A stretch of 64,000 nt of DNA from Halobellus ruber (lineage in GTDB: Archaea > Halobacteriota > Halobacteria > Halobacteriales > Haloferacaceae). Position 1 is the first letter of the stretch, and each line of letters opens with the position of its first letter. Positions 26,123 through 34,920 of this stretch are shown here, piece after piece. The notes beneath the pieces are model-generated. The model did no database searches, was not told the DNA's origin, and was given only the letters and a program-made list of their open reading frames with translations. Both the position numbers and the translations under genes were made by a program. The stretch covers positions 1 to 64,000 of the forward strand of contig NZ_JACKXD010000004.1 of NCBI RefSeq assembly GCF_014212355.1, written 5' to 3'.

Positions 26123-26605
26123 CCCGTGTCAGTGACGTCCACGACCGTTTGATACCTCTGCCGGTGCCGAACGACGATGAAGCGGGTAGTGAACGTCCGC
26201 CGAAGGACGACTCGGAATCCGCCACCGGGGGCTACGAGTAACGGCTGTGCGGCACGGCCCGGGGTCCTCCTGTTCCACCGCGAGAGTGGGTCATTGAAAC
26301 CCCGAAAACGGGAGACTGCGAACCCTGCCGTTCCAACGCCCGGGATTCCTCCGGCCCGATCCGGCAGAGGACGCCAATCGCCCGAATCGTCCCCACTGCC
26401 GAGTTTCCGCTCCAGTTCTGCGACGCGTCGTTCGAGTTCGGCTATGCGCCGTTGCTCGGAATCGGGGGTCCCGGAGCCGCGGCGAGCGAGATACGCGACA
26501 CTCCAACGACGACCCCCGTCGAAAGACGGGACCGACGACGAACAAGCCGTCTTCCCGTCCGAGAAACCCCTCGCTCACCTCATCGAACTCCGGTTCATCG
26601 TTCAT
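26107..26605 (-). pseudogene. Frameshifted gene with C-terminal coiled coil
   Basis: From ATG 26605 the frame reads a convincing acidic start (MNDEPEFDEVSEGFLGRED, LFVVGPVF) and then turns arginine-rich. Shifting by one base at a TTT near 26510-26513 restores GGRRWSVAYLARR and a heptad coil (EQRRIAELERRVAELERKL). That frame stays open to the stop at 26107-26109, although its last third looks non-coding. A single-base indel best explains this. I do not recognise the family. The gene is otherwise isolated, antisense to nothing strong. Confidence 0.5.
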
Positions 26606-26640
26606 ACGTCACAGCCGGATCTCCTCCGATTTCCGTCGGC

Positions 26641-26793
26641 TCATTGAACACGAGAAAGGCGCCCGTACAACCGTTTTGCAGCGGACGTCACCCCCTGTGT
26701 CGGACCGTCGCTCCCTCCGGCGCTCACCTGGACCGTGTCAGTAACAGCGTCACCGACTCGGAGCGTCCATTCGGCGGCCTCGTGCGTAGCCAT
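26641..26793 (-). CDS. Possible 50-residue small protein
   Basis: The peptide (MATHEAAEWTLRVGDAVTD to LYGRLSRVQ) looks soluble and could be a small haloarchaeal protein. A longer frame upstream is arginine-rich and unlikely to code. There is no motif or neighbour that supports it further. Confidence 0.3.
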   Translation of the reverse strand: MATHEAAEWTLRVGDAVTDTVQVSAGGSDGPTQGVTSAAKRLYGRLSRVQ

Positions 26794-26912
26794 CGCAAAC
26801 ACCGTATGGAGTCCGAAGACAGTTTGCAACGAGTTCGGGCGACCCTCGAAAAATCGTCTTATGATCCCTCTCTCTCGTGAAATCCGGAGGCGATCAACGC
26901 CTCCGAGAACCA

Positions 26913-27413
26913 ATGACCGAGCGCGAAAACCCGACACGACGACACGTCCTCGCGACAGGAGCAGCCCTCGGCGTTGTAGGTGCCGGGCTGTCCGTAACCG
27001 GAACCGTTGCAGCGAACCCCGGTAACGGGGACGAGAAGGGTGAGGGCACGGAGTTCGGACGCGTGTACGCGAACGACGTGCTGTGGCGGACGAACGTCGT
27101 GAAAGTACTCGACGAACGTCCCGACCCCGAGGACAGGATCTACTTCCTGCACGATGGAAGCGAGTCGATCGTGGCCAACGGCGACCAGCGCTCGCCGTTC
27201 GTCTCCGAGTCGGCACCCGGCGACCGGGACTGGAACGGCGGTCAATGGACGCACTTCTCCGCAGAGGTGACCGACATCGAGACGTTCAACGACGACGCAC
27301 CGCTGACCAACGACGGCGATGTGCTAAACAAGGACTACATCGAGATCACTCTCGGCCGCCCCGGCTTCGGCCCGCCAAACTACTTCGTCTGCCCGCTGAA
27401 CGGTCGCGCGTAG
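26913..27413 (+). CDS. Tat-exported hypothetical protein
   Basis: This 166-residue protein starts at MTERENPTRR. The N-terminus is a twin-arginine signal: TRRHVLATG, then a hydrophobic h-region (ALGVVGAGLSVTGTV) and AANPG as a likely cleavage area. The mature part is acidic with no recognised domain; blocks include VYANDVLWRTNVVKV and WTHFSAEVTDIETF. It is probably secreted or envelope-associated. It stands alone before a gene-free region. Confidence 0.7.
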   Translation: MTERENPTRRHVLATGAALGVVGAGLSVTGTVAANPGNGDEKGEGTEFGRVYANDVLWRTNVVKVLDERPDPEDRIYFLHDGSESIVANGDQRSPFVSESAPGDRDWNGGQWTHFSAEVTDIETFNDDAPLTNDGDVLNKDYIEITLGRPGFGPPNYFVCPLNGRA

Positions 27414-27656
27414 CGACTCCCCGTCCAGTCGCTATCCCCCACGCGCACTTCCACCCGTCGTTCGCCGCCGTCCGTGTTTCCGTCGCCGGAGAGAACGCAA
27501 CACGAACCGACTGTCCTCGGACGGCCGACGCCCCGGAGCAGCGGCGGGCCTCCCGGATCCACCGGCAGACCGACGGCCTCCCGCGGTCCTGGGGGGACTC
27601 CGCCGTCACGAATCTCCCCCGACGTCTTCGGCGTATGCCACCCTGTCGTTGTTCTC

Positions 27657-27738
27657 ATAATGATTACTCTCGTCTCTTACCGCCGAGCGCCACCCACGTT
27701 GACCGCGCTCGGCGGTAAATAGTGAGAGTACTGATCAT
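27657..27738. repeat. 80-bp hairpin element, family C
   Basis: This 82-bp element has ends ATAATGATTACTCTC and GAGAGTACTGATCAT (12 of 15 pair) and a strong inner stem (TTACCGCCGAGCGC ... GCGCTCGGCGGTAA). The architecture matches families A and B, but the stem sequences are unrelated. Confidence 0.65.
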
Positions 27739-27790
27739 CAGTCTCGGTGGTCTCGACCCGCTGCCGCCCCGTCGCTGATAGAAGAAACTC

Positions 27791-27870
27791 ATACTGTCGG
27801 CTATAGTCGCGTGACGGATTTCGACACCCCGGGGTGTGGAAAATCTTCACGTAGTTATAGCCGACAGTAT
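27791..27870. repeat. 80-bp hairpin element, family A, copy 2
   Basis: The ends ATACTGTCGGCTATA and TATAGCCGACAGTAT are perfectly complementary, more so than in copy 1 (22836-22914). Internal sequence matches copy 1 with a few changes. It lies 52 bases from the family C element and not at a gene end. Confidence 0.78.
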
Positions 27871-28363
27871 CAGCGACCGCCCGAGGAGAGCGCCGGGACG
27901 CAACACAAAACACGGCAGATACTCGGGTATCGTGCTCCCGAGGTACGCTTCCGAAACCGGAGCGTCGTCGATCACACCCGACGCATAGCATCCCGTTACA
28001 CGGATACCTCGCCGGTCGACCGATCACGAGCGGGCCAAACGCTGGTAGAGTGATCCGGAGCGGGTGACTCCGCACCCGTCGGGTCGATTTCGCGTGGCTC
28101 CACCGGCGAATCCGCGTTCACACCGGCTGGAGCGCCGCCGATCCGGAACGGAACGCCGGTCCATCGAGCGGTGTCGGCGCGGTTTCGCTGTTCGCGTTCC
28201 AACGGGGCCAACTGTCCGGCCGGTCCCGTCACCTCCGCCCCGTCGGAACCAGGGACCGTCGCCGGCGACGTCGCTGTGGGGTCGCCGACTCACCCGCAGG
28301 CCAGCCGCCGCCGTGGTGCGGTCGGTGCCGTCCGTGCGTATGCTCGGCCGTGGATATCAGGGG

Positions 28364-28372
28364 TATTTTTAA
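28364..28372 (+). promoter_or_regulatory. TATA box of pcn
   Basis: TATTTTTAA lies 25-33 bases before the pcn ATG. The spacing implies a leaderless or nearly leaderless transcript, as is usual in haloarchaea. Confidence 0.6.
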
Positions 28373-28396
28373 TGCCGATACCGTACCATTCTCCGT

Positions 28397-29140
28397 ATGT
28401 TCAAGGCCATCGTGGGCGCGTCGACGCTGCAGGACGCGCTTGACTCGGTGAGCGTGCTGGTGGACGAGTGCAAGATCCGGCTCAACGAGGAGGACCTCTC
28501 GATCCGCGCCGTCGACCCCGCGAACGTCGGGATGGTTGATCTCACGCTCGACGCCGCCGCCTTCGAGTCCTACGAGGCCGACGGGGGCGTCATCGGCGTC
28601 AACCTCGCGAAGCTCGAGGACTTCGTCGGGATGGCCAGCGGCGACCAGCTCGTCGAGCTCGAACTCGACGAGGAGACCCGGAAGCTCAACATCCGGATGG
28701 ACGGCCTCTCCTCGACGCTCGCGCTCATCGACCCCGACTCCATCCGCCAGGAACCCGACATCCCCGACCTCGACCTGTCGGCGGAGATCGTCCTCGAAGG
28801 CGCCCAGCTCGACCGCGGGATCAAGGCCGCGGACATGGTTTCGGACCACGTCCGGCTCCGGGTCGACGCCGACGCCGAGGCGTTCCACATCGAGGCCGAA
28901 GGCGACACCGACGACGTGGACTTCCACCTCGACGCCGACGACCTGATCGCGCTCACCCCCGGCGCGGCCGACTCGCTGTTCTCCTTGGATTACCTGAAGG
29001 ATATGAACAAGGCGATCCCGAAGGACGCCGAGGTCACGATCGAACTCGGCGAGGAGTTCCCGGTGAAGATCCACTACGCGGTCGCCGAGGGACAGGGCAA
29101 CGTGACGTATATGCTCGCCCCGCGGATCCAGAGCGACTGA
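28397..29140 (+). CDS. pcn: DNA polymerase sliding clamp PCNA
   Basis: This 247-residue protein matches the PCNA length and fold. The N-terminal domain begins [18 protein letters not shown], and the interdomain region contains [19 protein letters not shown]. The C-terminus ends with [10 protein letters not shown], with the hydrophobic strand that closes the trimer ring. PCNA tethers polymerases, FEN1 and ligase to DNA. Other replication genes (priL at 31987 and hjc at 34353) lie within 6 kb. The start is clear from the leaderless promoter. Confidence 0.97.
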   Translation: MFKAIVGASTLQDALDSVSVLVDECKIRLNEEDLSIRAVDPANVGMVDLTLDAAAFESYEADGGVIGVNLAKLEDFVGMASGDQLVELELDEETRKLNIRMDGLSSTLALIDPDSIRQEPDIPDLDLSAEIVLEGAQLDRGIKAADMVSDHVRLRVDADAEAFHIEAEGDTDDVDFHLDADDLIALTPGAADSLFSLDYLKDMNKAIPKDAEVTIELGEEFPVKIHYAVAEGQGNVTYMLAPRIQSD

Positions 29141-29188
29141 CTCGCCCCGGTCGCGTTTCGCCCGCACCGTCTCGACCCCGATCGCCCG

Positions 29189-29647
29189 TCAGTTCAGTTC
29201 GGATTCGACCCCGGTCGCCGCCCGGCCGGTTTCTCGGCTGCCGGGCTCGGATGGCTGCCGTCGGTCCTCGAAGGGCGTCTCGATCAGCGTCTCCAGCCGG
29301 CGCTCGAACTCCGCCTCGGAGACGTCCCCGGACGCGTACCGGCGTTTGAGTTCGGCGATCGCGTCGTCCTCGCCGCCGGAGTCCGCCGACACGGAGCCGC
29401 CGTCGGCAGCGAGCAGCAGCGTCGGCGGCAGCGCCGCAGCCACGAGCGTCAGCACCGAGCCGACGAGCACCAGCAGGCTCGGGAGCGTTCCGCTCCACGT
29501 GCTCGAGATGAGCCGCACCGTGTAGTAGAACAGGATCGGGGCGGCGACGGCGCTGACGCCGGCGAAGGTGTAGCGCCACCGTCGGCTGTCGGGCGTGTAC
29601 CGCGCGAGCCTCCCTGTCGACGACGAGTCGGGGGGTGGAGGGCGCAT
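29189..29647 (-). CDS. SHOCT-domain membrane protein
   Basis: This 152-residue protein starts at MRPPPPDSSST. Two hydrophobic segments lie at about residues 31-50 and 56-85. The C-terminus has a SHOCT-like motif (AELKRRYASGDVSEAEFERRLETLIE). Such proteins are frequent in haloarchaea and have no assigned function. It converges with pcn and ends 49 bases after it. Confidence 0.7.
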   Translation of the reverse strand: MRPPPPDSSSTGRLARYTPDSRRWRYTFAGVSAVAAPILFYYTVRLISSTWSGTLPSLLVLVGSVLTLVAAALPPTLLLAADGGSVSADSGGEDDAIAELKRRYASGDVSEAEFERRLETLIETPFEDRRQPSEPGSRETGRAATGVESELN

Positions 29648-29733
29648 CGGCCGTGTATATGATTCTGGTCTCAATTAAATTGACCGCCGTCTTACCCATT
29701 ACTGTTCAGATAAGACCAATCTGAATGGCGATA

Positions 29734-29993
29734 CCTCGAAAGCCCCGACTCGCTGGAGTCGGGGGTGGCGAGGCGACTCCGTCGCCTCGGAGACGCGCAC
29801 GGCTTGCCGTGCGCGACCCTCGTTGCGCGCGCTCGCTTCGTTGCCGGCGCTTCGCGCCGGCTGCCCGCGGGACCGAAGGTCCCGCGCTGCTCGCGTGCTT
29901 ACATCGGCCGCCTTCCTCCAGCAGCGAGGGAGCGAAGCTCCCTCGGGCAATCGGGCGGCTCCGCCGCCCGATGACGAGTCGCCCCTTTCGAGG
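29734..29993. repeat. 260-bp multi-hairpin element
   Basis: The element is bounded by CCTCGAAAG and CTTTCGAGG inverted ends. Inside are seven strong hairpins with short loops. Their stems are CCCCGACTC, GAGGCGAC, GCGCACGGC, CCGGCGC, CGCGGGACC, GAGGGAGC and CGGGCGG, each followed by its complement. Several have GAA, TTC or TCC triloops. No ORF is convincing. It could be a non-autonomous mobile element or a structured RNA. Confidence 0.75.
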
Positions 29994-30030
29994 TGATCTC
30001 AGTTTCACCCGCTTATCCGAACACGATCTC

Positions 30031-30621
30031 TCACCCGTGGTGGCGCTCGATCACACGCTTTGCGGCCTCGGCCTTCTCCTTCCACCCGTATCCGGACTCG
30101 TAGACGTGGCGCTTGGCGTCGACCAGCTCCCCCGGCGTCGACTCCTCGAACCCGCCGCGGGCCCACGCGCCGCTGTCGTGGAGCCACTCGATCACGTTCT
30201 CGCGGGTCTCCTCCCAGGAGAGGCCGACCATCTCGTACCACGCGATCATCGCGAAGACGGCGTTGTCGTGACACCCGGGGACGCTCCCCCGCCGGTAGAT
30301 GGTCCGCATCGGCTCGCGGGTCGGCTCCGACACCTGCTCGCGGAACTCCGCTGGGGTGCGGATCCGGAGCACGTCGTTGCGCTCGGTGACCCGCTCGTCG
30401 CGTTGCAGCCGCTCCAAGGCCGCGCGGTGGAGCGGCCCCCACTCGCCGTCGACCGCGTCGTAGAGCGCCCGCTCCTCGGTCGCCCCGGCGGTCAACTCCG
30501 CGACGATGTCGGTGTAGGCCCGCTCGATCTCCGGCCACGCCCGCCCCTCGAACTCGCAGTCGGCGTCGTGGAGGCTGCTCGTGGCCCGACAGTCGGGACA
30601 CGGGTAGTCGAACTGCGGCAC
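30031..30621 (-). CDS. Conserved haloarchaeal protein near pcn/priL
   Basis: This is a 196-residue protein if started at the GTG at 30621 (PQFDYPCPDC); a CTG four codons earlier is also possible. The N-terminal CPDC then CEF pattern suggests a small zinc site. The rest is helical, with WEETRENVIEWLHDSG and ELVDAKRHVYESGYGWKEK. I remember a gene like this beside pcn and priL in other haloarchaea but know no function. No signal peptide or membrane segment is seen. Confidence 0.75.
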   Translation of the reverse strand: MPQFDYPCPDCRATSSLHDADCEFEGRAWPEIERAYTDIVAELTAGATEERALYDAVDGEWGPLHRAALERLQRDERVTERNDVLRIRTPAEFREQVSEPTREPMRTIYRRGSVPGCHDNAVFAMIAWYEMVGLSWEETRENVIEWLHDSGAWARGGFEESTPGELVDAKRHVYESGYGWKEKAEAAKRVIERHHG

Positions 30622-30788
30622 AGACTGAGTCAGGACGCGCCGCGGCTTAGGTGATGCGGTGGCGGGTCGTCGGGGTCGACCGCCACGTTCCCCCGACCGA
30701 GCGCCGGGGGAGTCGGGTAACGGGCTCCGTCCCCGGCGCATCCTCCCGAATCGCTCGATACGGACGGCTGCCGTCCCACGCCGGGTCG

Positions 30789-31844
30789 TTACCCGCTCGA
30801 CTGCGGTTTCATCCCGTCGGCATCCGGTCGGTGCGCTTCCGGCCGCTCCACCTCCGTCTCCATCCCGAGTTGGTCGATCTCCCACGCGAGGTACTCCCGG
30901 AGTCCCTCCTTCAGCGGGCGGTGTTCGATCCCGAGTTCGCGTTTCGCCTTCGAGTTATCCACGAGGTACTGCCGCCCCGCGAAGAACTCCAGCAGTTCCG
31001 CTTCGAGCCCCTCGGGCGGCGTCGTGATCCGCTCGACGCCCCGCATCACCGTCGCTAACCCGCTGAACAGCCAGTCGGGAGCGGTCGGCGGCGCGGAGAT
31101 GCCCGTGATCTCCTCGGCGCACCCGAACAGTTCGCCCATCGTTCTCGGCTCGCTCGCGACGATGTACTCCTCGCCCGGGCGACCGTTCTCCATCGCTGAA
31201 ACGTGCGCTCGTGCCGCGTCCGGCGCGTAGTCGTACGATATCCGCATCTTCCGCGGAACCATCGGCAACTCCCCCTGCAGGTAGTCCCGGAACGCACTCC
31301 GTGCTGACCCGGTTAGTTTGTCGTGCGGCCCGTAGACCGTCCCCGGTTGCACGATCACCAGCGGGAGGCCGTCCGCCATCATCGGCTTTGCGACGTCGAA
31401 ATGCGCCTCCCACTTGGTCCGGAAGTAGACGCCGAACGTCGGACAGTCGGGGTCGACGGACTCGTCCACCGTCCGGTCACCGGTTGCCGGGTAGACGCCG
31501 ACGGTGCTGGTGTACACCCCCTTCGGGACGTCGAGTTCGTCCATCAGCTCCAGCACGTTGCGCGTCCCCTCGACGTTGATACGCTCGGCTGTCTCCTCCT
31601 CGCGCGGGCCGGGACCGACGTAGAACCAGGCCGCTATGTGGAACACGCCGTCGGCCCCGTCCATCGGTTCGCGCATGCTCTCCTTGTCCGTGATGTCCCC
31701 CTCGACCACCCGCACCTCGTCCGGCAGGTGGCTCGCGTTCGGCCGCGAGCGCGTCAGGGCGGTGACGTCGTGGCCTTCGTCCACCAGCTGTCTCACCGTG
31801 TGCGTTCCGATGAGACCGGTCGCGCCGGTTACGAAGTACTCCAT
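30789..31844 (-). CDS. NAD(P)-dependent epimerase/dehydratase, dihydroflavonol reductase-like
   Basis: This 351-residue extended SDR has the N-terminal nucleotide site TGATGLIGTH and the catalytic Tyr-Lys of YFRTK, with a Ser/Thr before it (YTSTVGVYP). The C-terminal domain has the REGLREYL end typical of this group. It uses NAD(P) to oxidise, reduce or epimerise a sugar or polyketide-type alcohol. The substrate is unknown. It is divergent from priL, with 142 bases between them. Confidence 0.85.
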   Translation of the reverse strand: MEYFVTGATGLIGTHTVRQLVDEGHDVTALTRSRPNASHLPDEVRVVEGDITDKESMREPMDGADGVFHIAAWFYVGPGPREEETAERINVEGTRNVLELMDELDVPKGVYTSTVGVYPATGDRTVDESVDPDCPTFGVYFRTKWEAHFDVAKPMMADGLPLVIVQPGTVYGPHDKLTGSARSAFRDYLQGELPMVPRKMRISYDYAPDAARAHVSAMENGRPGEEYIVASEPRTMGELFGCAEEITGISAPPTAPDWLFSGLATVMRGVERITTPPEGLEAELLEFFAGRQYLVDNSKAKRELGIEHRPLKEGLREYLAWEIDQLGMETEVERPEAHRPDADGMKPQSSG

Positions 31845-31986
31845 ACCGTGGATATGTCATCGGACGCGAAGAAGTTTCCGTCCGGGGAAGCGGGGGGGCC
31901 TGCGGTCCCCGACTCCCCGGCTCGCCCCGACGGGGCGGGCGCCCCGACCGCCGTGTTTATTCGCCGCCGCTCGCAATCACGGACCG

Positions 31987-33108
31987 ATGGACCCGCTTCA
32001 CGCCCGCTACCCGTTCTTCGAGGCGGCCCGCGAGGCCGTCCGGGAGGCGGACCTCTCGCCGGCCGTCTTGGTCCGGGCGGACGCCCCCGCGGTCGAACGG
32101 GGTCGCGAGCGGGTCGAACGCGCGCTGATGGAGGGAACGGTCGCGAGCGAGGCGCCCCGCCGGTGGGACGTTGACACCGAGGTGGTGTCGTACCCCATCG
32201 CCCGGATCCTGGTGTCGCTGATCGACACGCCCGCCGCCGTCGAGAAGTACGCCGTCGCGGAGGCGGCGACCGCCCGCGAGCGGTTCGACGCCGACTTCGC
32301 GGCCGCCGACGACCCCGGCCGCGAGCGGGCGTCGCTCGACGACGTTCTCCGGGAGTTCGACCTGTCCGACGCGGTCCGCCCCGAACGCGAGGCCCCGTCG
32401 GGGTCGGGCCGCCGATCCGGCGGCCGCCGCCGGCCGACCCACTACCGCGTCGGCCTCGGGGCGTATCTGGAGCTCGCGGAGGCCGGATGGGGCCAGCGGT
32501 GGCGGCTGGTCAACCGCGAGGTGGCTGGCGGCGAAGTCCGGGTGACCGCCGACGACCTCTCGCGGCTGCTCGAGGCCGCCGTCGAGCGCCGCGTCGCCTC
32601 GGGACTGCCCTTCGAGGTCCGCGGTAGCGAGGGCGGCGACGCCATCGCGGCGGCGCTTTCGGGGGCGGTGTCGGACCTCCGGGCGCTTCTGAACGACCAC
32701 GACGCCGCGGGCCGGACGTCGGTGGAGACGGTCGTCCCCGCGCTGTTCCCGCCGTGTATGCGCACCCTCGTCCAGCGGGCCCGCGACGACGGCGACCTCC
32801 CGACGACCGCGGAGTTCTCGCTCACCTCGTTTCTGGTCGCCTTGGGAATGGACGGCGACGAGGTGGCCACCCTGCTCGACGCCGACGGCGAGGACGCCGA
32901 CCGGATCGCAACCCGCGTCGAGTACCTCGCGGAGCGCGACGGCACCCAGTACCCCCCGCCGTCGTGTACGACAATGAAAGCCTACGGCGATTGCGTCGAC
33001 CCCGACGAGCGGTGTGAGACCATCTCACACCCGCTGTCGTACTACACCGACGCGGTGCGGGACGCCGGCGACGTCCGCGACTGGCGCGAAGCGGCGGGTG
33101 AAGGGTAA
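31987..33108 (+). CDS. priL: DNA primase large subunit PriL
   Basis: This 373-residue protein starts at MDPLHARYPF. The C-terminal domain carries the four Cys expected for the 4Fe-4S cluster: FPPCMRT, PPSCTTM, YGDCVD and DERCETISHPLSYY. PriL binds the catalytic subunit PriS and is needed for initiation of primers. The N-terminal half is helical. PriS is not in this window. The small two-segment membrane protein gene after it also occurs beside priL in relatives, as I recall. Confidence 0.93.
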   Translation: MDPLHARYPFFEAAREAVREADLSPAVLVRADAPAVERGRERVERALMEGTVASEAPRRWDVDTEVVSYPIARILVSLIDTPAAVEKYAVAEAATARERFDADFAAADDPGRERASLDDVLREFDLSDAVRPEREAPSGSGRRSGGRRRPTHYRVGLGAYLELAEAGWGQRWRLVNREVAGGEVRVTADDLSRLLEAAVERRVASGLPFEVRGSEGGDAIAAALSGAVSDLRALLNDHDAAGRTSVETVVPALFPPCMRTLVQRARDDGDLPTTAEFSLTSFLVALGMDGDEVATLLDADGEDADRIATRVEYLAERDGTQYPPPSCTTMKAYGDCVDPDERCETISHPLSYYTDAVRDAGDVRDWREAAGEG

Positions 33109-33130
33109 AGCGGGGACGGGGGCCGGCCGC

Positions 33131-33325
33131 TCACTCGTCTAAAAACACACCGACCGCAGCCATTACGACGATAAACAGCACGATCGCCCCGACGAGGACG
33201 AGCCCGCCGGTCTCGCCGAGGTCGGGCCCGTAGGTGGCGCCGATGCCGATGAAGAGCGCGAAGAACGCACCGACGGAGACGATGGAGACGGCGATCTTGC
33301 GGCGCATCTCCGCGTCGATATCCAT
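33131..33325 (-). CDS. Small membrane protein, two segments
   Basis: This 64-residue protein starts at MDIDAEMRRK. It has two hydrophobic segments (IVSVGAFFALFIGIG and GLVLVGAIVLFIVVMAAVG) separated by a short polar loop. It is likely conserved as a small membrane protein next to priL. Function is unknown. A longer frame from 33352 would start in a charged run. Confidence 0.7.
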   Translation of the reverse strand: MDIDAEMRRKIAVSIVSVGAFFALFIGIGATYGPDLGETGGLVLVGAIVLFIVVMAAVGVFLDE

Positions 33326-33445
33326 ACCACCGCGTTCCCTTGGCCGTCTCAAAAGGGCTTCGGATGCGGTCCCGCCGGCGAAGCCCCACGACGGGAAGGC
33401 TTAGCCGTCTCCAGCCCGTATCCCATATGAGGAGGATTCCCGGAG

Positions 33446-34267
33446 ATGACGCACCCAGCACACCAATCCGCGTCGACCGATCCGGACCGCACGGCGGCCC
33501 CCGATCGCTCCGACCCGGAGACCGACTGTCCGGACACGACCGACCGCCCCGACTCGGATGCCGGCCGCCTCGACGGATCGCGACGGCGGCGGTTCGACCC
33601 CGACGGCCCCGGCCCCCGGACGTTTCCCGCCGAGGGGTACGAGGGCCGAGCGTATCGCGCCCGCGCGGAACCGATGACGGTGTGGCCGCTGCGGGACGGC
33701 CGCTACCTCGTCGCCCGGGAGGGTCGTACCTACGTCGTCGACGCCGAGCGGGCGACGTGTACCTGCCCCGATAGCACCATCCGCGGCGCCCGTTGCAAAC
33801 ACGTCCGCCGGGTGGCGATCGAGATCGACGCGGGGACCGTCCCCGCCCCCGACGAGCGCGAGCGGCCCTGTGCGGTCTGTGGCGGGCCGGCGTTCGTCGC
33901 CGCCGACGCCGACGGGCCGGCGCTGTGTGCCCGCCACGACCACGCGCCCGGCGACCTCGTAGCCGACCGGGAGACGGGGAACCTGCTGGTGGTCGCGTCG
34001 GCCACCGGGCGCCGCGCCGACGACGTCCGCACCGACGAGAACCGGCTCGTCGCCGACTACGACACCAACGCGGCGTACGGCCGCCACGAACCGGTGTTCG
34101 CCGCGCGGTACGTCGACGCGCTCCCGGGCCGCCGCGCTGCCGCCCCCGGCCGCACGTACCTGTTTCCGGCGTCGCGGCTCCGCCCGGTCGAGGTCGACTC
34201 GGCGGCGACCGACCGGTCGACGGACCCCGGTCGGGAACGGTGTACGTCGGCGGCACGGGCGGGATAA
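33446..34267 (+). CDS. SWIM zinc-finger protein
   Basis: This 273-residue protein starts at MTHPAHQS, a few bases after a GGAGG site. The SWIM motif CTCPDS ... CKH lies near residue 109, and a second CAVCGG ... CARHDH site follows. The N-terminal 65 residues are polar, low-complexity and probably disordered. SWIM domains bind DNA or proteins and are often fused to helicases or transposases; here the domain stands alone. Function is unknown. It lies between priL and hjc. Confidence 0.78.
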   Translation: MTHPAHQSASTDPDRTAAPDRSDPETDCPDTTDRPDSDAGRLDGSRRRRFDPDGPGPRTFPAEGYEGRAYRARAEPMTVWPLRDGRYLVAREGRTYVVDAERATCTCPDSTIRGARCKHVRRVAIEIDAGTVPAPDERERPCAVCGGPAFVAADADGPALCARHDHAPGDLVADRETGNLLVVASATGRRADDVRTDENRLVADYDTNAAYGRHEPVFAARYVDALPGRRAAAPGRTYLFPASRLRPVEVDSAATDRSTDPGRERCTSAARAG

Positions 34268-34352
34268 CGCCGGCTGCAACGGCCCCGGAAGCGGTCGATC
34301 CGTTCCTCGCTACACGCAGTTCGGCCGCACACAGTGGCCGATCTGTTCCTGA

Positions 34353-34808
34353 TTATTCGTCCGCGTCGCCGTCGACGCCCGTCCCGTCGACCTCGGTCAG
34401 CCGCGCCTGGGCGGGCCCACCGACGAACGACTCGAAGTCCTCGCCCTCCGCGAGGGCGGTCTCCTTTTTCACCCGGTAGTTGCCGCCGTCGGTGGTGTGG
34501 AGGTCCCCCGGATGGAAGAAGAACCAGTCCTCGCGGTCGAAGCGGACGCCGACCCGGGCCTTCGCGCCGAAGTTCCGCGCGAAGTAGATCAGCGCCTCGA
34601 TCTCCTCCCCGGAGAGGTAGATCGGGCGGCCGGAGCTGGATTTCGCCTCGATGGCGTAGAACGTCCCACCGTCGCCCGCGAGCACGTCCGGGAGTTCGCG
34701 GTCGGTCGCCGACCCCGACGCGGGGGCACGCATCACCGCGAAGCCCGCCTCGTCGAGCCGGTTGACGAGCTCCCGCTCCCGACGGTCGCCCTTCCGGTTC
34801 GAGGACAT
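34353..34808 (-). CDS. hjc: Holliday junction resolvase Hjc
   Basis: This 151-residue protein starts at [11 protein letters not shown]; nine extra residues are possible from 34835. It has the Hjc pattern: [12 protein letters not shown] (Glu), then LPDVLAG (Asp) and IEAKSS (Glu, Lys) for the metal-dependent active site, with GRPIYLS after it. Hjc cuts four-way DNA junctions during recombination. A C-terminal acidic tail (about 20 residues) extends the usual length. The histidine-kinase gene is divergent. Confidence 0.93.
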   Translation of the reverse strand: MSSNRKGDRRERELVNRLDEAGFAVMRAPASGSATDRELPDVLAGDGGTFYAIEAKSSSGRPIYLSGEEIEALIYFARNFGAKARVGVRFDREDWFFFHPGDLHTTDGGNYRVKKETALAEGEDFESFVGGPAQARLTEVDGTGVDGDADE

Positions 34809-34920
34809 ACCGGGAGCCACTCGCCGGCCGAACATAAACCGGTCGGAGCGGCACTGCGGCTATGTGGAGCGAACGCCAGGACGAATAAGGTTAACACGGG
34901 TACGCGACGTTGTCGAAACC

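Larger units (their letters stand above)
27414..28396. other. Gene-free stretch with two hairpin elements and the pcn promoter
   Basis: No ORF in this 983-base stretch has convincing composition. A minus-strand frame at 27996-28232 is the least bad but lacks support. It holds a family C hairpin (27657-27738), a family A hairpin (27791-27870) and the pcn TATA box. Confidence 0.5.

Noticed and set aside
27996-28232. A 78-codon minus-strand frame in the gene-free region before pcn
   Set aside because: The composition is only slightly acidic, there is no motif and no start signal, and it overlaps a similar nonsense frame.
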